64,000 bases of DNA from Rhizomys pruinosus (GCA_009823505.1 VZQC01009956.1:598995-662994); one strand, 5' to 3'; shown: positions 21,266 through 33,420, counted from the first letter of the stretch. The notes: generated from the sequence alone by a model not told the origin. Translations and numbers: made by a program.

Positions 21266-21575
21266 AAACAACAGGGGAAGGTTCAATACTTCATGACCTT
21301 AGGGACATTATTGCTACAATGAAAACTATGGGAACAATCCAATCTGGACTCCCTTATCTCTCAGCCATACCAGTGGACAAAAACCTTCCTGTTCCTGATA
21401 TTAAAGATTGCTTCTCTTCTATTCTCCTACTCCTTGAGGGCACACATCATTTTGCATTTACTGGCCTTCTTAGGAATCACTCCTCCCCCACACTTATATA
21501 TCACTGGAAAGTCCTGCCGCACGAAATGAAAAATAGCCACATAATCTGTCTGGTTTGTGTTGATCACGTTGTGAA
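21266..21575 (+). pseudogene. Reverse transcriptase fragment, N-terminal fingers/palm
   Basis: The open frame 21319-21675 corresponds to the RT fingers and palm of betaretrovirus-like Pol. Visible landmarks in order: a Leu-Arg-Asp segment upstream (about 21297), an aliphatic-Pro-Asp-Ile-Lys-Asp-Cys-Phe motif (about 21393-21416) that aligns with RT motif A and holds the first catalytic Asp, and a Trp-Lys-Val-Leu-Pro segment (about 21508) at motif B1. The usual Gln-Gly after that Pro is changed to His-Glu, so this copy is damaged as well as shifted relative to the YMDD segment downstream. Confidence 0.8.
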
Positions 21576-21674
21576 GAGTTTTTTTTTTTTTTTTATTTCT
21601 TCAGCAAACAATGTCTCCCCAATACTGTTGTTGATGTTCTTTTTTTTTATCTTTTTTTTTTTTTTTTTTTTTTA
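21576..21674. repeat. T-rich interruption inside the RT
   Basis: Two long T tracts (about 21579-21596 and 21642-21673) flank a short unique stretch. They sit between the RT motif B region and the YMDD box and shift the frame. They look like an inserted minus-strand poly(A) tail or local T expansion; not resolved. Confidence 0.6.
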
Positions 21675-21683
21675 ATCCCAGGG

Positions 21684-21923
21684 TTAGATATCATCTACTA
21701 CATGGATGATGTTCTCCTAGTTAACTGTGACAGGTCAGTCCTGGACTCCCTCCTCCCACAAGTCCTAGCTGCCCTTGAAGCTTGCAATTTGAAGGTCTCA
21801 TTGGAGAAAATTCAACTAACCCCTCTCTACGAGTTTCTGTGGTCAATTCTGGAGACTAGGTTGATTCAGCCTCTAATGCCGATAATCAAACTTCCCAAGA
21901 TGATGCCCTTTAACCAGTTCTAA
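21684..21923 (+). pseudogene. Reverse transcriptase fragment with YMDD box
   Basis: The frame reads Tyr-Tyr-Met-Asp-Asp-Val-Leu-Leu at about 21693-21716, the RT catalytic motif C with both Asp present. After it come Leu-rich helices and an Glu-Lys-Ile-Gln segment (about 21805) typical of the RT palm end. It stops at 21921. It belongs to the same pol as 21266-21575 but in another frame. Confidence 0.85.
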
Positions 21924-22500
21924 AAGGCCTTTGGGGCTATCAAATGGTTGCACCCATGGCTTTATATCTCTTCACAGGAGATGTGCCCCCTTTATGATTG
22001 CTTGAGGATCCCTCCAGAGCCCTCTTTGCTCCACAGTGTAAACTGAGAAATGTGCATTTTCCTCCATATAATAAATGCTGATATACCCAGGGCTTTCACT
22101 ATTAGATTTGACACTTCCCTCCACTTAATGAGGATGATTGTTACTCCAGGTGATAGTCCAATGGGGATGATATGGCAATCTCTTGGGCATCTGGAATGGC
22201 TGCACCCTGCATATCATAGAGTCTGAAAAATAACCTTCTGCCTGGAATTGCTTGATATTATGATTAAGATGATTAACCAACATATCAGACTCACTCATTC
22301 TGGGCTACCAGGGCCATTGGTGTCTCTCAGTGATGAAAGTAGATATGCCGGCTGCAGAAAGTCTGCCTTATTGCTATTCTCTCCTTTCACAAGCTACTCA
22401 CTTTACTTACAATTCTACCAGTCAGCTCATAGCCTATATCAGATGTTTCCCTCATTGATGATGGGCCAATGCAAATAGCTTGTCTATAGCTGCAAGACCC
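21924..22500 (+). pseudogene. RT thumb/connection and RNase H region, heavily decayed
   Basis: By position between RT and integrase this should be the RT thumb, connection and RNase H. Only scattered in-frame segments remain (for example 21924-21990 continues the palm end) with stops. No RNase H catalytic set could be identified. Confidence 0.4.
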
Positions 22501-23240
22501 GTGTTCCCTTTCTGTCTTTGGGCCCACTCCAACCTTTGGGAGTTAGTGCTTGTGGCTTAAATAATAACGTCTTTTGGCAAATTGAAGTTCTCATTATTCT
22601 CCCTTTGGGCCACCCAAATACTTGTATGTTACTGTGGAGTGATAATTCCCCTATGTCAGGAGAATTTATGGCCACGTTTTGCCAGCATCTGCTTTGCAAA
22701 ATATTGCTTATGGGTTTCCCACATCAATTAGTAGTCTAGCATACACCACTGTCTGGTTTAAATGGTTCTGCACTTTCTTGAATATCTCCCACATAACTTG
22801 TATTCCTTGTAATCCTCTAGGCCAAGGGACTGTTGAAAGAATGCATAACATTTTAAAGGAGCAATTATAAAAAGAGAAAGGGAAGGTCTATGTCTCTTCT
22901 GTTTATAATGCAGTGTGCAGAACATGCATTACTATGAATTTTCTGTCAGTTTTACAATCAGACATGATAACTCCATTCCACAAGCATTGGAGCTTTCTGA
23001 CAGGACATAATGAAGTCCCTTTGATACTATGGTGAGATCCACTATGGAGACAATTGAAGGGCCCAGACCCACTGTTAAAAATGGGAAAATAGTTCACTCG
23101 TGTCTTCCCACAGGAAGAAACCTGCCCCATTTGTGTGTCAGGAAGAAGTGTTTGTCCTTGGACTGCAAGGGATGGACCAGGACCCCACTGGCAGAAAATG
23201 TAGCCTATCTGAGTATTCGGGAAAAAGGGAAGAAACCTAG
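22500..23240 (+). pseudogene. Integrase remnant
   Basis: The clearest sign is a Gly-Gln-Gly-Thr-Val-Glu-Arg segment at about 22826-22848, matching the region of the third catalytic residue (Glu) of the DDE integrase core. Downstream (about 23035-23120) a Lys-Gly-Pro-(Asp/Arg)-Pro-like segment fits the integrase C-terminal domain of betaretroviruses. Stops and shifts break the frame, and the first two Asp of the triad were not confidently found. Confidence 0.65.
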
Positions 23241-23419
23241 GAGCATACCACTTCACCAAAGGCTGACACACAGGGTGATATGGGGGTACCTCAAGGCACT
23301 GGAGTCAGAGACTCATAGTCTGAGGCCTCCAGGAACAGTACAAGCCCCAGGTCCACAATTAATGGCCCTCATATGTACTGCCCTATCATTAGTACAGCAC
23401 ACCTGGTATCACAGGTAAC

Positions 23420-24330
23420 ATAGCCATATGTGCCTAACCCACCATTTCTGGTTGAATCCTTTTGGGCTTGTGCTCTGGCTCTGAATTTTTGCAATTATTC
23501 TGCCTTCAATCAAATTATGGGCCCTCCCTTACAAATCAAAAGATCACCTTACAATCAACCTATCCTAATGAAAGCCAGCCCTCTCTGTTTCCAGGTTTTA
23601 CTTAACTCAATATGACATTAGCTCTTTATCAGGCTTGGCTGAAGGTTCTCTTTGTGTTCCTCCTAAGTGAACACATGAACTGGTAGAACAAAGAAATTAC
23701 CATGCCCACATCTCACAATGTTACTGACTTTGTTTATATCCTTAGGACTCCAGCAGCCATATGGTTGCAGGTGAATCTCATCACTCCTGGTGAAAGGCTG
23801 GTCATACTGGAGCATGTGGTCAATTCTCCATCATTGTAACAAAAGTATCACAGGGGCCATCATCCTTGGCATTATCTCTCTCAGTGTTGGAGTTATAGGA
23901 GCAGTTGCCTCAGGACTGTAAGTTTTGAATACTCTGAAGACTGCAATGACAGTGAAAACATTTTGGCCATGACAGCTATGGCTCTTACACAAGATAAAAT
24001 TATTAGTGGCCATGTACACCTGGCCTTACATACCTTGCTAATTGAACTTTTATTTGTTGTGATTTGTATTATTTGTGATCGATGTTATGGGCATGTTTGT
24101 GTGACTCATTATAAAGTCAATGTGCTTAATGTTACTCAGGTTTATGAAAACATTTCCAGTTGGATTAGGGGACCCTGTGATACAACCGAATTCTTTAATT
24201 CTTTGATGACTTGTACAAGAATTGGAGACAGATGTTTACTAATTGATTTACCCCAATTATATTTGTTTGTTTACATGGACATTGATCATTGGAGTTACTT
24301 ACTGCTTTTATAAAATGGTCTTGGCCATTC
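23420..24330 (+). pseudogene. Envelope remnant (SU end and TM)
   Basis: At about 23848-23919 a Gly/Ile/Val/Ala-rich hydrophobic stretch of about 24 residues looks like a TM-subunit fusion peptide and ends in a stop at 23920-23922. A following helical segment and, around 24020-24085, a hydrophobic run fit the TM ectodomain. Assignment rests on this profile and on its location between integrase and the 3' LTR. It is broken by several stops. Confidence 0.55.
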
Positions 24331-24385
24331 AGGCCAAACAAAGACAACTGACCAGCACTACTGCCATGCTCTGAGCTTGTGGAGG

Positions 24386-24404
24386 AACAAACAGAAGAGG
24401 GAGA
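24386..24404 (+). promoter_or_regulatory. Polypurine tract
   Basis: caaacagaagagggaga lies directly before the 3' LTR start (TGTGGGACA), as needed for plus-strand priming. Confidence 0.85.
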
Positions 24405-24791
24405 TGTGGGACACCCTTCCTGGATTCAAAGGTTTATTGTGCAGGTGCAGGCACAATCTTCTTAGCTCACTAAGCAATGCTATAGTGCCAGGACCCAGCC
24501 TGTCACTTGAGGCTAGCATGTCCCTGGAGACAAGAGCTGATTTGTTTGTCTTCTCCTTTCTGGGTACCCACCCCCATGGGATGGGATTACATGATACCGT
24601 ATGGAGGTCTAGGATTGATTGCTCGGAGGTGGGGACATATGACATAGAGGCTGCCTGCTCCAAACCTATGTTAGCTGCGTGTTGGATAGAATAAATGGAT
24701 TTTCATCTTCTGACATGGATCCCAAGATGTTATTGGAGTAACCCTGTTCTTTATCCTCAGCCTGTTTGATTGTGTGACTTACGCCCCCACA
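24405..24791 (+). mobile_element. 3' LTR of the betaretrovirus-like provirus
   Basis: 387 bp, TG...CA, homologous to 20032-20390 with many substitutions and some indels, indicating an old insertion. Followed by the target duplication atcctg at 24792-24797. Confidence 0.92.
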
Positions 24792-25009
24792 ATCCTGTCC
24801 ATATTCTGAACTCAAAAGGCAAGTCACTCTCAGGCTCATACCCACAAACAGACATACTTGCATGCATATCTTTGAAAATAAATAAAAATGTAAAACTCAT
24901 AACAGAGAAAATATATAAATATAATAAAATCGAGTGACCAAAAATTATTTTAACCTATAATAAGGTAATCTTCCAAATTAATAAAACATACTATAGGGAA
25001 AATATTTTT

Positions 25010-25575
25010 CCTAATCTTTTGGAAAATTGGTTTATTAACTGATACGCCAACTATACTGAAGCTCACTCACCTCACCCACCTATGGCTCAGGGACCGTTGT
25101 GGAAAAGAGGACTGAAAAACTGTAAGATCCAGGGTTGGTGCATAATGGAAAGGAGATAGAGTCGCCAAGGCCTCTGAGAACTTGCTCATATGAACATACA
25201 GCACTAATAATGACAGTATGCACACAACCCATGCAAAATCAATCAGACAAGAACCCAGAATAGAACTGGGGAAATGGGCAGGAGGTACTAACCATAGCTA
25301 GGGAACTATCTTCAGCTAAGTAATTGTGATTAAGTGTGGATTCCCTTTGGGGAAATAACTCTATATATAATGATTGGACTATAGTTAATTAACTCACCCT
25401 AATAGATATCTAAGTACACAATCTTGACAAGAACGGCCTTGACACATAAGAAAGAATGCCTGTAATCCAGTGGGAGTGATAGTAGTGGTTACATATAGTG
25501 GAGGGGTCTGGGTGTGATTAAGATGTATTATATAAAATGTGCAAAAATTCAATAAAATATACATTGAGAAAAAGA
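25010..25575 (+). mobile_element. LINE-1 3' end
   Basis: It has the recurring order 'ctcacccacctatggctcaggg', 'ctgtaagatccaggg', a mid segment and the terminal 'aaaattcaataaaatatac'. It is the uninterrupted reference for the L1 split by the ERV at 6937-15273. Confidence 0.65.
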
Positions 25576-25779
25576 AGATCACATAGACAAAATCAAGAGA
25601 CTGCCAAAATTAAACAAGCTAATGATACAGGCCTTGATTTCCACCAAGAACTTGAAAGTAAGACCCCAATCTCTAAACAGGACATACTTCAATAAAGGAT
25701 TTGGAGCAATTAAGCAGGAACTGACCTGAAACCACCTCCTGGTATGTTCGCTCTCATAAATTTGGAGCACACTATGTAA

Positions 25780-26700
25780 GCTGCTAAAGTACTTTTGTCT
25801 TGGGCATAATGAAAAGCTACCTAATTGGATCTAAAGTGTACTCAGTGGGGGAAAATTAATGTGTGGTACTGTGAACATACCCAAATACACATGGCTGGAG
25901 TGGTCATACATCTCTGAGAAAACTCCAAGGCTGTCACATCCTTATATAAATGTAATTTACTTCTATGTGTTAAATATGAATCTTTTTATTTCCAAACAAG
26001 TAGGTCAGTCACCACTCATCAAAGAAGATTCTTGTACAAAATATGGAGACTACTAGAGATTTCTATAACTCATTAGAAATAATAAATGTCTATGAAATGC
26101 CCAATGCTAATTCTACAACTAAGATTCATGGAATATATTGGAATAAGGGATAGAGAGAATATGAATGCATCTATCAACTGTAATCAAGGAAACACCTTCA
26201 CACAACAGGACAATGAGCTCAGGGCTCAGGGACTATTGTGGAAGAGTGTGTGGAAAGATTGTAAGAGCCGTGGCTGGGGGTACATGATCATATGAAAATA
26301 GAGTTTTACATGCCACTGGGGACCATGTTCAAATGAACTAACATCAGTAGTGTAAGCATACACAGGACTCAACCAAACTCAAGCAGACAGATCCCAGCAT
26401 AGAAATGTGGAAAGGAGCAACAGGCCCCAAACTTAGCTTAAGAGCTATTTGGCAGCTGATTACTAGTACCTGGGGGGAGAGCTGGCTCTCTTTAAGGAAA
26501 TGACTCTAGATAGGTTGTCAAGACCCCAGTGGATGAACTTACACTGTGTTACTTCAGAGAACACTTAACAAAAATGAGAGAGTGCTGAAATCCAGTGAGA
26601 GGGACATGGTAAAGGAGGGTAGCAATTGGGGAAGAGAGTATAAAGATGATTAAGATGTTGTTCATAAACCAATAAAAATAAATAAAATAAAATAACATAA
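25780..26700 (+). mobile_element. LINE-1 3' end, longer copy
   Basis: It starts before the 'gtggtactgtgaacatacc' segment (25860) and runs through to 'aaaccaataaaaataaataaaa'. This copy shows the upstream order found reversed at 15274-16240. Confidence 0.65.
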
Positions 26701-26704
26701 AATA

Positions 26705-27060
26705 ACAGTCTAAATTCCTAACACAACAGAAGTCACAGAAAAAATAGAAACATGTCCTCTAGTTCTCTATAGGTTGGATCTATGCCATTGTTTCTACATA
26801 TACCTATATTACTGTAAGTTTCTGGGGAAGTGTAAAATTTCCAAGGATCCAGGCATTAAGGGATGTTATAGAGAAGGCATATTATCTATATAATTAACTG
26901 ATATTTGCACTCAAAAAACCAAGTTATATGTTGGAAATTTCTTAAAGATCACTGGAACATTAGAAAGTTGGGTCTCAACAGCAACCCTCAAAGTGAAGCA
27001 CCACACACAAGTGGAGGATACAACTCATGCATGTTTCTAACTCATCTCTTCCCTAATTGA
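26705..27060. other. Intergenic, nothing recognised
   Basis: Ends in the first half of the B2 target duplication. No other feature. Confidence 0.45.
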
Positions 27061-27074
27061 AAAACAACTATTAT

Positions 27075-27300
27075 GGGGCTGGAGAGATGGTTCAGTGGTT
27101 AAGAGTACCGACTGCTCTTGCAGAAGACCCAGGTTTGATTCCCAGCACCCACATGGCAGCTAAGGACCATCTTCAACTCCGGTTCCAGGGGAATTCGACA
27201 CCCTCTTCTGACCTCCGCAGCACTGCACAACACGGGTGCACCAACCCACATGCAGACATTATACTCGTACACATAAAAATAATAAATTAATTGAAAAAGG
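27075..27300 (+). mobile_element. B2-family SINE with 14-bp target duplication
   Basis: Complete head, B-box (aggtttgattccc) and A-rich tail. Exact duplication aaaacaactattat at 27061-27074 and 27301-27314. The 17-bp doubled block is single here. Confidence 0.94.
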
Positions 27301-27314
27301 AAAACAACTATTAT

Positions 27315-28125
27315 TTAGAGACTGTGCTCTGAGAGGACAATTCTGGAGCTACACAAGGTCTCTTTGACAAAAAGAAGAGACAAGAGTAAAGCTAACAGAA
27401 AGCTCTGAACATGAGAAATAGTTTATTAAGGAAATTATAATAGAGATATTAACTTTCAGAAATGTTCTAAATAATTTAACATGCATGTGCATGGATAAAT
27501 AAAAATCTAACCCATGTTTCACTTTACATGAAAACTTGATCCAGGTGCCTCATGTCTCTTTACATGAAGGTAATTTAACATAAATTATAATTTAATGACC
27601 ATAGGTATACAAAAAGATGTTTTAAATTAGACCTACACATATTTTTGCTGCTTATCTTTGCTTAGAGAGATAAGAAAAAAAATGTCTATCTAATATATAT
27701 AGTTATATATCTATTATATATCTATATATCTACAGTAGGTTATCATCTCATGAAAAAAATTAAAAGTTTTACTTAAATCATGCTTGGTGAAACCATGAAA
27801 CTATTTCTGCTACTTGTGGGTGATTCATATGAAAATGTATATTAGAAAAACCCATCTCTAATGGGTGAGGACTTTGGAAAGCTGCAGACCTAGAAATCCC
27901 TGCTCAGAGTGCAAGGAACTCCACTGAACAGTCCCTGGTCTGCCAACAATTATTTCCTATTCATGCAATCTAGGTAAGTGGAGGAGGCTTTCAAACCAGT
28001 AAATTTTTCCTTGATACAGTAGCACAGTGTATACAACTGGGTAGTCAGAGTTGAAAACCAGGCATATGATGAAGAGATTTTAATAATTGTAGAAACAAAT
28101 TCTAAAAAGAAGCATAAAATTTGGG
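27315..28125. other. AT-rich spacer with a short (TA)n tract
   Basis: Contains a TATATC-type AT tract at about 27692-27732. No coding or repeat family recognised. Confidence 0.45.
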
Positions 28126-28129
28126 AGGA

Positions 28130-29345
28130 AAAATTCTTTGTCATGAGAGTATCAATTACCAGTCCAGACACAAGTCTAACAGTCAATTCTCCAACTTGGT
28201 TCTAGCATTACACTTTATCAAAGAATAGATTTGGAAGACAGTGAGTATGGAAATTTTTTCTACACAGCAGTAAAAATTCAAATGTGAATTTAGAAAATGT
28301 ATTTGGAAATTAGAAATTCTAAGACTCTCAGGGGTAGCAGGATGGCAACCAGGGGATGTTCCCAACAGTATTGCTCTGTGATCTCAGAAGGCCTTGACAT
28401 ACCAGCCAAGAGAATGTCAGACTGTCTTAGAGCTCTTGCACTCAGTGATAAGTAGGATAACAGATAAAACTAGTCTCTGATATAGAAATTTGCACACAGT
28501 GCGCCACCAAGGTGAGTAGCCAGTATAGCATATTTTCTTTCTCTTTTGGTTACTGAGGGCTGTAGAAAATTCCTCTCCTTGAAGTTAAAGAATCAGAATG
28601 TTGATGTGGGAACAGAAAAACCAAAACAAATCAGTAGCCTCCTGGGAAAGTAACATTCCTTTTATAGGAAGCAAGAGCACTATCACTCAGAAGAGCAGCT
28701 CTGGGAATAAGCATTATTTCCAGATCTGTCTCCAGGCATTTTGTCCCCTGCAGGTCTTAGAAGTCCTTCTCTGATTAGAGTTTTGTAGTGAAGCCTGCTG
28801 TGAGCAAGACTCCAGCCAGGAAACTGGCAAAAATCCCTGCGTAGGACATGATATAGGCTCTGGTTAGCTCTGACTGGCTCAGTGTGTGCATGCAAATCAC
28901 TTATAGAAAAAGGACCAATCAAGTGAAAGATCTCAAATCTCCAAGTAAAGCACAATGCAGTTCACAATCAGAGCTGCTGCTCCAGTTCCTTTCTTTCTTG
29001 CTTGGATGTATGAGGAGAAAGGGGATATAAGGAAATTTCAGGTTAAACCCTGTAGTTTTGCTATGGGCTCTGGCTCCAGTTACTGACAGATAAAAAGCTG
29101 GCATTTGTGGCTCTGGATTTGAGCTTGTTTTTCACTAATCACAACTTTCATCCTACTGCCTACAAGTAAGCCTCCATTTGTCTCTGGAACATATTGATTT
29201 TGGCTATGGACTGTCAGTGGCAATCAGTGTTAACTGTCTGGAATCCTGTCAGATTCAAAATTGCTGATTTAATTCAGAGCCATCATGAGGTAGCAGCTCT
29301 TTCTTTCTAATAGAGCTATCTAATAAAAGCAGCTAGGGTTCATTC
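28130..29345 (+). repeat. Recurring promoter-like module, copy B
   Basis: One of the longest copies. In order: an upstream part shared with copies A, C and D (28130-28780), the conserved core (28787-28990) with an octamer ATGCAAAT (28890-28897) and a CCAAT box (28915-28919), then gataaaaagc as a TATA-like box (29089-29098), and a splice-donor-like aagtaag with its GT at 29166, 77 bp after the TATA-like box. Copy D has the same order and nearly the same spacing. A possible AATAAA lies at about 29319-29325. Role not known: promoter plus first exon of a duplicated gene, or an LTR with U3/R/U5. Confidence 0.65.
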
Positions 29346-29349
29346 TGCC

Positions 29350-29830
29350 AAGAAACTGTGTATACTATCATTGGGCATGCAATATATCATATTTTCATGG
29401 CCAATATTTTTGTCTCTTTATGGTAAAGAAGTAAATTAATGACTACTTAAGAATAGTATTTGAAAAGTCCTGCAGAGGTGGGTCATCATTCTTCCTGTTC
29501 AGGGAGGTCTTGGAGAGCCACTAAAGGGACTTCAGCCAGTGTCCAGTCTATAAAGTGGAAAGTCTGCTCACCCTTCAGAAAAGGAATCCTGGTCTAGCAA
29601 GACCTGATTTTGTCCTCATGTGGATGGAACTGGTGGATGAGGAGCTGAAAGAAGCAAGGGGTTCCCACCCTCCCCCCACAAAAAAAATAAACCCTGTGAG
29701 ACCCCTGAGGACCAGATCCTCAACTGACCTCAACAAAAAAAAAAAATCTTGGTTAATCTGGGCTATCTGTATGGCCTTAAGCATCCAGAAGGAAAGTACA
29801 ACCAGAAATAGTCAATAAGACCAGAGAAAC
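29350..29830. other. Intergenic, unassigned
   Basis: An 87-codon plus frame at 29555-29818, Lys-rich near the end, is not recognised. Two poly-A runs within it and the L1 3' end that follows suggest it is part of a degraded L1 3' region and not a gene. Confidence 0.35.
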
Positions 29831-30190
29831 TGTAGTGCAGACTTGAAACTTGAGATCTCAGTAAAAAGACAAAAAGAAATAAAAAGTAAAAAAGAACAGT
29901 ATTATGTATGTTTATGTAACAATAATAAAATGAAAACAGGAAATTTAGAGGTAGTGGGGGAAAGATTAGAGTTGGTGGAGGTCTAAGAGGGATGGAAACA
30001 AGGCAAATACATTACTAACCTACTACATTATCCAATGTAAAAAAGAAAAGCAAACTGGGCCTTGGCACAAATGATAGAGTATATAAATTCCCTGGGAGTC
30101 ACTCTGGGAGTTGCTAATGGAGAATATGATTAAATATGTTTCAGATGTTATATATGAAGTACACAAAAATTCAATAAAGCACAAGGAGCA
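29830..30190 (+). mobile_element. LINE-1 3' end, diverged
   Basis: It ends 'gttatatatgaagtacacaaaaattcaataaagc', like the other L1 termini. The 5' boundary is uncertain. Confidence 0.45.
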
Positions 30191-30194
30191 AAAA

Positions 30195-30850
30195 ATGCTA
30201 TGCTAGGTATGGAGGCAGTTTTCAAAGCCAACCCCCCCCCCCAGCAACCAGATGTTTTCAATGGAGAGATAACATCTGTGGCTACAGCCAGGAGTCAGAC
30301 CTAGAACATATCTCACCCCAGAAAACAACAGGTATAACAAGGGATAACAAGGCAAGAGAGGCCCTATTGCTCCTTGGCCCTGTGCAAAGCCAGGCAGCTT
30401 GAACCAGCCCCAATGTGTTGATCCAGGCTAAAGAAACACAGGGAGATTCCACGTAAAACTTCCAGGATAGCAAATGGCTTCAAGAAAATGATGCAAGATA
30501 GTAAAGAGCTATCTAAATTAATATTTCTTATGTATTTTATTGTATATAAAAATGGATCTGTTGAGGAAATAATCAATACAAATGGATAAAATACTTTCCA
30601 TGTTGTGTTAGATCTTATGTTTGAAACAGCACATATGAAACTCATTTGAGAAATACTGAGTACACCTGAAGAAACAAGAAGGAAAATAAATTCACCAAGA
30701 GTACAATGGCTAGGTATAGCTGTGAAATTCTTGGGAGCTTTATGGTCAGGTAAGACACAAGTGATACCTACCAGGAAAGATGGTGAAAATTCTACAATAC
30801 CCAGGACTTATAAATACCAAAGAGTAAACTGATAACTTATAAAATTATAG
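30195..30850. other. Intergenic, nothing recognised
   Basis: Only a poly-C run at 30231-30242 stands out. Confidence 0.45.
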
Positions 30851-30853
30851 AAG

Positions 30854-31065
30854 GTTGGTCAGATGACTCAGCAAATAAGAAAACTGACTGCTCTTGGAGA
30901 GGACCTGGGTTCAATTTTCAATACCCATATTGTGGATAACAACCACCTATAACTCCAGTTCCATAGTATTTGAAGACCCATTCTGACTTCTATGGGCAGT
31001 GCATGGCATGGATGCACATGGATGCACATATAATATAGACATATAATAAAAATAAAAATATATAT
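30854..31065 (+). mobile_element. B2-family SINE, old
   Basis: Diverged head (ggttggtcagatgactcagc), cttggagaggacctgggttc and 'aactccagttcc' recognisable, ending in an A-rich tail near 31060. Confidence 0.8.
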
Positions 31066-31089
31066 ACTCTCAAAAGGGTACAAATGTTA

Positions 31090-32530
31090 ACTGAAAATTC
31101 CAGTGCAGGGGGTTAACCCCCTGTGATCTGGTGGCCCTGCCCTGGAAGTGCCCCAAAATAAAAAAAAAAAAATGTCTTCTAGTAGCACACCAGAAGGAGC
31201 CAGTAAGACCCTATTACTGAAGACATGGTGTCATGTGAGCACAGGAAACAGAGATCAAGATGAGTCCACAATGGAAATTCCTTCCCACAGGATGACTGGC
31301 CATCATAGTGCAAGATGGTGCTATGCAGATCACTAGGGGAGAATGGCCCCACAGTTTCTGCATAATGAGAGACTGTGTGTTGCACTATAAACATCCCAAC
31401 CAAGATGTGCCTGCTGCTGCAGTACTGGTGTGACTAGTATACATACAAATGACAAATTTCCAATTGGATTTAAGGTCTGGTCCTCAGGGAGGCACACACA
31501 CCTGATACTGGAATTCAGGTCAAAACCTGGCAGCAGGTCAATTTATAGGCTCCAGTGGGGAAGCCAATGCAACTGTTTAGTGAGATGGACTTGTACCTGC
31601 TAAGTTACCTTTCAAGCGTTTGTGCTTACAAATGTATGTTAGGTTATTACAACAGTCAGTATTCATTTAGATGTTCTTCCTTCTTTTTATTTGTGTTAAT
31701 AAAGCACGAGTAATACCACTGAGATGGGCCAGCAGCTATGACTTATAAAAGGATAATAAAATGGCCCAAGAGTTCAGTATCTCTGGGACTCTTGTGGGAG
31801 AGGATGGCAGAAAGAATGTAAAAGCTGGCAGAAGGAGGGAAATATAGCAAGGACTATCCTCTAAGACTGACCATGGCCAGTAGATGCATACTTCCCAAAC
31901 TCAGTTGCATCCATTTGCCTAGGATCATCACAGCTAAACTAGCTGAATGTTGACTCTAGACAATAAAGGAGGCCAGGGAGAGGTAGTCATCCCTCCCAAC
32001 CAATAAACTGGCCCCAGTACTATGAGGGAAAGACTAAGGGTATAAGCAGAGGAAGCCCAGAGGAGGATGCCTCTCTCACCATTTTGTGTGGCTGCTAGAA
32101 AGTCAGGGTCCATGCAAGAATCAGATTTTCTCGTGTTAACATGGAGGTGTGGAAAACATACATTTCTTTAAGTAATGCCTTTATCCATTGCTCTGTTGGA
32201 AATCCCAATAAAGCCGGGCGTGGTGGTGCACGACTTTAATCCTAGCACTTGGGAGGCAGAGGCAGGCAGATCTTTATGCGTTCAAGGCCAGCCTGGTCTA
32301 CACAGCGAGTTCTAGGACAGCTGGGGCTACAGGGAAGACCCTGTCTCAAAAAGATAAAAAAAATCCCAATAAAATCACTTGTTTGTCAGAAAGAAAAAAC
32401 TGACATATGTGAAAGAATGAATAAGATCTGGTGGGAAGTCTGGGGTCGTTGATAGAAGAAGGGGTATATATTTGATTAATATTGATTGTATTAAATGCAT
32501 AAAAACTAAAAAATAATTTAATATAATATT
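31090..32530 (+). mobile_element. LINE-1 3' region, diverged
   Basis: The part 31440-31640 (accaattggatttaagg-type segment) resembles 50800-50950 upstream of the intact L1 3' end, and the terminus 32400-32525 is A-rich. A B1 (32213-32360) interrupts it. Non-coding. Confidence 0.45.
32213..32360 (+). mobile_element. B1 SINE with 13-bp target duplication
   Basis: A well preserved B1 (gccgggcgtggtggtgcac head to ccctgtctcaaaaagataaaa tail). Exact duplication aaatcccaataaa at 32200-32212 and 32361-32373. The near-consensus sequence implies a young copy. Confidence 0.95.
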
Positions 32531-32534
32531 TTAT

Positions 32535-33420
32535 TTATGTTTTGTGAATTTCATACATCATTTTTCAGTTCAATTTAGGCATAATCCCTTTCTCTTCCCC
32601 CCACCACATGCCAGTTCATGCATTCTGCCATATATGCCCTGTATCTTTCTCTCAATCTTTTTAAAGTTTTTCTCCATGGAGGTTTGTTGCTTTGGGATGA
32701 ATTTGATTATATCAGTCTGTTCGTTCAACCAATCCTTATGTTATTGTTGTTCCCTCCCATTTGTATTTCTCAAAAATAGCCTGTATGAACATCATATATG
32801 TGCCAGAATTATGTCCTCTGTATGTTAACTCCAAAATATGTTTAAGGACTCATATTTTTCCATTTAATTTTATATTACTCTAAATTATGAATACATACCT
32901 TACACCCATATACATTAATTACCATGTCTGAAAATAAGTGGTAAGTTAATTCTAGAGCCCATTAAGAGGTCCACATTATAACAGTACAGTTGCTTTCAGA
33001 TAAAAAGAAATATAATAATGACATTGCTCAGCTTGCTTTTCATCTGAGAATTTGGTGATAGAATCCTGAAATGAGGGAAACCATTCCCCATTTGTTTTTC
33101 TGGAACTGTGTTGTTTTGCTTAGCATAATGGCTTCAATTTTCATGCATTTCCCTGCAAAGTTCATGATGTCACCTTTCTTTACCACTGCATAAAATTCCA
33201 TGATGTAGATGTATCACATTTTTGTTATCCACTGATCTGTTGAAGGGCATTTTGGTTGGTTCCAGCTTTTCATATTGTGAAGAGTGCTGCAGTAAACATG
33301 CATGTGCATGTATCTTTGCAGTAGGATGAGTCTTGAAGGTATATACCCAGGAATGTTATAGCTGGGGCAGGTGTGATAGGCTCATTTTGAGTAATTTAAG
33401 GATTCTCCACAGTAGACACA
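32535..33420 (-). mobile_element. LINE-1 3' portion, minus strand
   Basis: The terminus (ttttgtgaatttcatacatc and the reversed C-rich block, 32540-32660) matches the reverse complement of 1-331. Further on, 33170-33410 contains the widely conserved mammalian L1 3'-end wording on the antisense strand (tggttggttccagctttt, gtgctgcagtaaacatgc, ggtatatacccagga). This ties the whole set of 3' ends in the window to L1. Confidence 0.8.
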
